Assembly (NCBI GenBank): GCA_934045905.1
Contig: OW203762.1
Span: forward strand, 47,641,411-47,705,410
DNA length: 64,000 bases
Direction: 5' to 3'
Source of the DNA: Leuctra nigra
Taxonomy: Eukaryota; Arthropoda; Insecta; Plecoptera; Leuctridae
Under the pieces are notes generated by a model. It was given only the letters and a program-made list of their open reading frames with translations, did no database searches and was not told the origin of the DNA. This document shows, piece by piece, positions 57,744-64,000 of the stretch; the first letter of the stretch is position 1, and each line of letters begins with the position of its first letter. The translations under genes and the position numbers were made by a program.

Positions 57744-57958
57744 TACACTCGGCCAAACTGAAACGGTATTCGAATGAATTGGATTATGGCTGGAAAAGAT
57801 TTTTTGGCATCACCCGTTGAGGTCTATGCTAACATCTACCTCTAGTGTATGAGCTCTGATTTTATTGATAATAACGAGGATTGATTGTCAAGTATCCTGA
57901 CTAGCAGTCAATCCTTTTTGCTCGAATAGGTACCGTTTTTAGTTGCGCCTAGTGAACC
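57744..57958. mobile_element. Palindromic MITE, family of four, copy 4
   Basis: TACACTCGGCCAAACTGAAA start, TGAAACGGTATTCGAATGAA, CATCTACCTCTAGTGTATGA, TTGATAATAACGAGGATTGA and GAATAGGTACCGTTTTTAGT align with the 15300-15518 copy in order. More diverged ends. Confidence 0.65.
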
Positions 57959-58269
57959 TACTCTTTACGAAAATGGAGTAGGAAAATAAAATAATTTAGA
58001 AAATAATTCTACAGTGTATACGTATGTACGAAACCATTGCAAATATTTAACATGGAAGATAAAAACATAGAAGCAGGAATTAAAAATACCTACCACATGA
58101 ATCATTTTGACGCCCTAGTCTAAATAAAATGTGGGGTAGGGGACCCCACCCCTCCCCCTTTTCTCGCCACAAAATAAATAACAAAAATTGTGTTTTTAAC
58201 TGGGAACTTTTCGTGGGAACTCTGTAATAATACGTAATGGAGGTCCCTCTGGTTGATGGGAGGATTAAT

Positions 58270-58290
58270 CCCCCCCCCCCCCCCCCCCCC
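58270..58290 (+). repeat. 21-base C run
   Basis: One of several long G/C homopolymers in the window, here in a short region with transposon-like GGGGACCCCACCCC sequence (58130-58300). No gene in 57960-58500. Confidence 0.9.
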
Positions 58291-58503
58291 AAACCGTCTT
58301 CTTTCTGTTTCTGAAGCAAAAACTTGATGGGACAAAAGCCTATTGCGATTACCCAGTTGTCTCCACAAGACATTATTATGATATGATTTATTTTAGTACC
58401 TATTAGCATGGGTATTAGTTACTTACCTTACCCCAAGGGCTAAATTCATGTAGCGGCGCCCCTTGACGTTGGCACCATGCTAGTCTTGCCAATTGCCATT
58501 TTG

Positions 58504-59359
58504 CAGAGTTGGGTAAGTTACTTGTAAAAAGGAACTAGTTACTCTGTAAGTTACCTGGTCTCAAAAGGAACTAAGTTACTTGGTAAGTTACTTGATTTGA
58601 AACATAACTGAGTAGTTACCGAAAAATTTAAGTTACTTTTAAGTTACTTTAAAGTTACTTTTCGGATATTTTTTCGACAAAACACAAACGTGATCGAACT
58701 CCGCTGAGGGTTGATTTTGTTCGACAAAGCAATTTTATTATTTGTATTTAATCACAGTCATCGTGCTCACGTCAAAATACAAATTAATAAAAAATGTAAT
58801 TTGCACTCGCGGTAATGGTAAATATTAATGCACGCACCTCTTCCTCTTCACTTTACTTCTTTAAATGGTCCATCCATGTGACAATCACTTTGATTTGTGA
58901 AACTCTATCTTATTGGGTATACATTTTATGTAAAAGCTACCCTTATTGGCTAGTATGAATGACGTCATACTTGTTTTCATTTGGATAGGTATGATTCTCG
59001 GAAAAACTTGCAGCGCATCTGCAAGCATCCCCCAGCCCAACTACCTGCTAATGACTTGTGGAAGGAAATAGATCAATGGGAAGGAAGGACACACATTTCA
59101 TTTCCTGTGATTTGTTGTCTGGGTTTATGATTTTCTCTCAAGAGATAGTTCGGGAGTTTGTAGACTGTGAAAATATTATATTTTTGTCAAATTATTTCAC
59201 CTAAAAGTAACTTTAAAAGTAACGAAAATTAAGTTACAAGTTCCTGTAAAATTGTAACTTAGTTACTCACAAAGTTACTGAGGATGAAAAGTAACTAGTT
59301 ACCCCAAAAGTTACCTAAAAAGTAACTAGTTACTTTCGTTAAGTTACTACCCAACTCTG
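58504..59359. mobile_element. hAT-like element with 8-bp target duplication
   Basis: 856 bp with ends CAGAGTTGGGTAAGTTAC and the inverse of CAGAGTTGGGTAGTAACTTA, flanked by CCATTTTG on both sides (58496-58503 and 59360-59367). Dense AAGTTACTTG motifs near the ends are typical hAT subterminal repeats. No transposase frame remains. Confidence 0.9.
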
Positions 59360-59752
59360 CCATTTTGTTTGTCCTCAAGACTCAAATGAAAATAAAACTG
59401 AATTACATAAACTGAAATCGAAAGACTTTTATAAGTGCAACATTAACTTCCAGAATTTCGGTTAAAACCCTTTCAATTTAAATATCCACGGAGCTTTTCA
59501 AGTCTTGAGCTCGACCTCACATTATTATTGATCAAAACATTGACTAAGATGTAAATGAATACGTAGTCTCAGTAGCATAACTAAAATAAGTTAATTTCAG
59601 TTGCAAATAGTGCCCTATATGGACAAACAAAAGTATGCAAAGTTCGACTGCAAAGAGCTTATCATTGTTCAACTGCCCTCTCAGTGTAAATGTGGCAACA
59701 AGGTCGGGGATGGGGAAATCATTTTACAACATCATTTCTCATGGACTCAAGT

Positions 59753-59758
59753 TTTATT
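59753..59758 (-). terminator. Candidate polyadenylation signal of the zinc-finger gene
   Basis: AATAAA on the minus strand about 590 bases beyond the stop codon at 60345. The intervening 59760-60344 is AT-rich, without other features, and is the likely 3' UTR. Confidence 0.4.
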
Positions 59759-60344
59759 ATTTTCTTAATACGAGATAATTGAGAAACAGCCGAGAAGACT
59801 CGTTAATATACAAATACACAGAGCTACCATAGTATTATTAATAAGTATAAGAAATATTGCAATTGAGTAAATTTCAATTCACAAATTCAACGCCATCCGA
59901 GTACCAAACATAATTGTGGTAAATCTTTTATAATTAATATGATTCATGAAATTCACCTTACAGCCCAAAGCCACTAAAAACATTACATAGTGTCAGATCA
60001 CCTGAAACAGGAATGTGCAATAATCAATCAATAGCCAACAATGAAGTAACTAATGAGATATATACTACTTTCATTAAACCATAACACTGACTCCCAGGAT
60101 AATCTGCCACCTCTCAACCATAAATAAACTGCTTACAATTACAATAAATACTAAGTAAAAAAAACAGTGCAGCCTTTCCAATAATATATAAACACAGTAC
60201 TTATTATAATCTATTCTGATAATCACTTTATCAAGATCAATAAAAAAAATTCACAACAAAAAATGATGGATACAAACTTCAACTTGAAATCTTTTTAAAT
60301 CGAGAATCACATTAATTTGCATTTAACTGTTAATAATTGTCCTT

Positions 60345-63343
60345 CTATTCCTGGCTGGCTTCATCATGAAGCGATTCGTCCCGATCATTAGCCGGTGACG
60401 ACACGTCGATCTCCTCCTCGTCCACTCTCTCCTCTTTGACCTCCCCCACCTCCTGCTTGACCTCGTGATGAGCCCGCACGTGTTCGTTCACGTACTCCTG
60501 ATGCGAGAACGGCTCGCCACATTGCGGGCATCGCACGTGCTGCGCGGTGATGTGCGCATCCAGCTGGTCTACCTCCGGGAAGTCTTGTCGACACACGGGG
60601 CAGTACACCAGACCCAGCCGGTTCCCGTTCATCACGTCGTCTTCCGATACTTCTTCGTGGTGGGAACGCATGTGAACGCTCAGATTCCGCGCCAGCGCAA
60701 ACTCCTTCCCGCACTCGACACAGGCGTGGGTTTTCTTGTCCTTCGTAGCATGTTTGTGATAACGCTGATGAGCCTGAAGACCTAATGCACTGCTCAGTTC
60801 TTTGTTGCATTCCAAACACTTAAACATCGGGGACTTTCCGTTGCTCTTTGCCTTCTTCGCAGCTTCAGACTTGTAATAATGCAAACCCTCCATGTCGTAT
60901 GCTCCGTTGTTATTGAGATGATGATAGGAGGCGGCCATGACGCTGGCTGCATCCTCGTCGAGATGCGTGAAGCTGTGATTGTCCAGTTCGGCGCGGAAGA
61001 AGAAGCGTAGACTGCATCTCGTGCAGTCGTAGGGTCGGGCCGAGAGGCCGTGCTCCAGCATGTGATGCTGCAGACCCTGGGCCGCAGTGAAGACCGCGCT
61101 GCACAGATAGCAAGTGAAGCTCCCGCAGCCAGCAAACGTGTGTTCGATGAGATGCGCTTGCAGCTTCAGCGGAGTGGCGAGATGACGACGACACAGGTGA
61201 CATTCGTGACTCGACCCGTCGGTCAGCATGTGTGTGGCGACATGGAGCTGAATCTCTCGCTCCGTCTCGAAGCTCACCTGACACTTGATGCACTGATATG
61301 TCTTGCGGTGGACGGAGACGAGATGCTTCTCAAGGGCCGACGATGTTTCGAACTTCACCTGACATTCTGGACATCGGTGGTCCTCGCTCACGTGATGGTG
61401 AGCTGGCGACGGCTTGCGGTGAAGATGATAGCAGTCTTTACACACATAAGTCGCTGACTGGAGGTTCGGTGTGATTCCATTGCCGCCTCCAGCCATGATC
61501 ACGTTGTGAAACTCGAACTGTTTCAAACACAAGCAACACTGAAACAGAGCATCTGACATGGACGAGTTCTTCAGATGGAATCTGGCGTGCATTCTGACCT
61601 CAATATCGGAGATCAGTGTTTGTCGGCAAACCACGCATGGTGTCGGCAGTAACACCTGTTGATTGGATCCATTGTTGTTGTTGTTATTGCTGTGTTGTTG
61701 TAGATGTGAGTAGAACTGATCCTCGTTGTTGAGTGAAGCCTTGCATTGCGTGCAGGCGCTGCCCGACACCACCTTGCAGTGCGTGAGCTTGTGTTCCGCA
61801 AGAACCGCAGCCGACGGACAGAGTTCATCACAGATGTTGCACTTGTGTTTCCCCGAAGCTCCGGACCCTTGCGAGTGCGTCTTCATGTGGTTCTCCAGCT
61901 CGGTTCGCGATTTGCAGTTCTCACTGCAGTACGCGCAGTGAAGCGACACCGCGCCGTTCTTCCCCGCGCTCGGCTTCACGTGGTGCACCAGCTTCCGATG
62001 CGACTGCAGCTCAGACTCAGACGCAAAGTCACAGCGGTCGCAGATGTCGCAGCTGCCGGTCGGCTCCTTCTTCCCCTCGGAGTGGTTGTTGGAGACCGGA
62101 GTGTTGCTGCTGGACGTCGGAGTCCCGTTCGTCTTGGGCGACTTCTGCTCGTGATGCGTCTGCATGTGTTTGTCCAGGAGGAACTCCACGTGGAATGCCT
62201 CTTGACAGAGATGGCAGTGATATTGCTTTGCGTGTGCCGCCAGATGGAACTGCATCTCCAGCTCCGTGGCGAAGCTCAGGTGACAGAACAGACAGCGATG
62301 CTGCGGCTGATGATTCTTACCCGACGGAAGGGGAAGCGCGTGAGTGTTGCGGACATGAGTGGCAAACTCCACCTCCGTCCGATACACCGCGTTCGAGTTG
62401 GCACACGCGGTGCATCGAAACATCTTGCATTCATTGCTGTGCTTCACGGCGAAGTGCACCTGAATCGCAACCTTGGAGTCGAACATCTCTTTACACAGCG
62501 AGCATCTGTAGAGATGGTGAGCGTGGATATCCATGAGATGCTTCTGCAATTCATCGGGCTTTGCAAACAGCTTCAGGCAGCTCTGGCAGCCGTACTCTGT
62601 CGCAGTGGCCATGAAGTGGCTGGCCACGTGTTGCTCAAAGACCGGCTGATCGTCAAACTTGGCCCCGCAGTGAGGGCAGGAGAGGATGTTGGACGACGTC
62701 ACGGGGCTCTTGGGCCGAGCTTCAGGACTCCCGAGAAGACCAATGAGGTCCATGCCGCCCCCCAGCAGGCCCCGAATACCCCCGGCCTCCTCCAGATGGG
62801 CTTTCAAGTGGTTGCGGAAAGACTCGAAGTCGGGCAGAGCAGCGCTGCATTGATTACAAAGAAGAGTGCCGGGATGGTCGTACTGATTCATGAGACTTGT
62901 GGTGGAGTCCGCGCTCGACATCGGAACTGCATCGGAAGTCTTCTGCCGCTTGGCGACTCGCTCCTCCACGTGTTTCGATGATCTCGACTTCTTGCTCAGA
63001 TCCGTCGGCTTGGTCTGTTCAGGGATCGGAGGCGAAGAGTTCATCAGACTCACTCCATTGAGATGTCCGTGCATGAGTACGTAATGATCGGCGAATAGCG
63101 TTGCCGACGGAAACGACACCGAGCACTGGATGCAGAAGAGTCCGGGGGACGAAGCGGAGCTGCGCGGAGGAGCCAGAAGACCGTGGACTCCCAGAGCGTG
63201 CTTCTGCATGGCTTGGGCAGAGCTGAAGCGCATGGTGCATAGCTCGCAGGAGTAGGGCGGCGAGGAGGTCGGCGACGGGCTCGGGGGGTGCGAGTGGTGA
63301 CGCAGCGACGGGAAGTCTCGCAGATCCCCGTTCAAGATGGAGC
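60345..63343 (-). CDS. Oaz: Zinc-finger gene terminal exon
   Basis: Single large exon. It holds a Ser/Pro-rich N-terminal part, a basic TKPTDLSKKSRSSKH segment that may act as a nuclear signal, then about 24 C2H2 units of CxxC-x12-HxxxH type; one near the middle (FQCCLCLKQFEFHNVIMAGG) is degenerate with extended spacing. A poly-Asn SNNNNNNGSNQQ lies between fingers. Four fingers follow the FFF finger that ends the vertebrate protein as I recall it. The start 63343 is the splice acceptor, so upstream frame (to 63386) is intron. A 411-codon plus-strand frame inside it is a shadow. Confidence 0.9.
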
Positions 63344-63973
63344 CTGGAGCAAGAAAACACATTCCGTCAGAGCACGGCACCTCCACCTAACAGTATTGAA
63401 ACTAGACATGAAATTTCATTGTGTATTGCTTTCCAAATAGGTAAGGGAGGAGTTACACTACCATAATATCATACTTATTTAAATAAAGATTTAGTTCAAT
63501 GTTAATGCTAATCATTCCCATTCTAGGTGAAAAACACAACATTTTAAAAATCATAAATTCTTTCAAGAAAAAAAAGAATTATGTCCGTTTTTGGCGCTCT
63601 TTCTTCAATTCCTAGAAATCTAATTTTTTTAAGGGATGTGAAATGTCCCTTAACATTGCCATGGAGCTCATCACGCTCAACAAGATGCAGCATGACGATG
63701 TGAGAGTGTGAGTTTATCACGTGGTACTCACCATGCATGGCCTGGACGTGCAGCTGCAGCGCCTCCATGGTGTTGAAGCTGTCCTTGGTGCAGTAGATGC
63801 ACGCCATCTTGGGGGGTGGGAACGCTAGGGGGGAGCGCATCAGCGGGGGCAGGTCCCCCATCATCAGGCCCCCCAGCAGGCCCCGCGGCGAGCCGGACGC
63901 GTCCAGCTGGTGTGACGTCATGTGGGCCTGCAGGTCCTCGGGCTTGCGGAACGTGTCTCCGCACTGCAGACAT
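60345..63973 (-). CDS. Oaz: ZNF423/ZNF521 (Oaz)-type multi-zinc-finger factor, last two exons
   Basis: Nuclear DNA-binding regulator of the ZNF423/ZNF521 family; vertebrate members act with SMADs and EBF factors in differentiation. The exons 63732-63973 and 60345-63343 are joined by donor GCATG|GTGAGT and acceptor TGCTCCAG|GCTCCA, phase 1. About 26 C2H2 fingers are visible, two in the first exon and about 24 in the 998-codon terminal exon. The strongest link is the finger block HRCPECQVKFETSSALEKH, YQCIKCQVSFETEREIQLH and a finger with YDCTRCSLRFFFRAELDNH, closely resembling the C-terminal fingers of ZNF423. Linkers are long and irregular, unlike KRAB-type TGEKP arrays. The N-terminal fingers and start codon are off the right edge. 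The acidic tail VDEEEIDVSSPANDRDESLH precedes a TAG stop. Confidence 0.87.
63732..63973 (-). CDS. Oaz: Zinc-finger gene penultimate exon
   Basis: 242 nt from acceptor TCTCGTGCAG|ATGTCT. It encodes a finger CLQCGDTFRKPEDLQAHMTS, a Gly/Pro-rich linker GLLGGLMMGDLPPLMRSPLA, and the finger MACIYCTKDSFNTMEALQLH. The first base completes a codon begun in the preceding, unseen exon. Intron 63344-63731 is AT-rich and featureless. Confidence 0.88.
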
Positions 63974-64000
63974 CTGCACGAGAAACAACGTCTATCAGCA

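Noticed and set aside
61746..62981. 411-codon plus-strand open frame
   Set aside because: It lies antisense inside the zinc-finger exon; the Cys/His codon bias of the real frame creates a long antisense frame rich in Val/Arg/Leu. No domain.

Overview
This is a window of an AT-rich animal nuclear genome, almost certainly an insect. The evidence is an apolipophorin precursor gene, spliced genes with GT-AG introns of 0.4 to 12 kb, and dense non-coding sequence filled with non-autonomous DNA transposons and 5'-truncated LINEs. The species cannot be fixed from the sequence. A hemipteran is my guess, at low confidence.

Four genes are supported, all on the minus strand. (1) 123-7622 is the 5' end of an apolipophorin precursor: TATA box, signal-peptide exon and the first part of the lipoprotein N-terminal domain in five phase-consistent exons; the gene runs off the left edge. 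(2) 17598-18426 is a two-exon gene for a protein of about 86 residues with a short HMG-box-like segment. (3) 23000-43728 is a complete ten-exon HEATR3 (yeast Syo1) orthologue of 654 residues, the adaptor that co-imports ribosomal proteins uL18 and uL5 for 5S RNP assembly. (4) 60345-63973 holds the last two exons of a ZNF423/ZNF521 (Drosophila Oaz) type multi-C2H2 regulator with about 26 fingers in view; its 5' exons lie beyond the right edge.

The rest is mainly mobile DNA. The gap between HEATR3 and the zinc-finger gene (43.7-60.3 kb) holds a LINE with an 828-codon reading frame, and a second LINE cut in two by a 5.45-kb foldback element with arms of about 1.35 kb and a 7-bp target duplication. 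It also holds copies of a repeat ending in a GCTCGCTACGCTCGCTCA motif, two minisatellites and a hAT-like element. Elsewhere there are six insertions with exact 8-bp target duplications typical of hAT elements (one only 45 bp long), a four-copy palindromic MITE family, several long hairpins, one three-deep nest of elements, and a four-unit tandem array in which each unit carries CRE-, ETS- and YY1-like motifs. A 200-base assembly gap sits at 24715-24914.

The genes are not an operon and share no visible pathway: haemolymph lipid transport, a chromatin-type small protein, ribosome assembly and a transcription factor. Exon boundaries were read by hand from splice signals, phase and family knowledge; no alignment was run.
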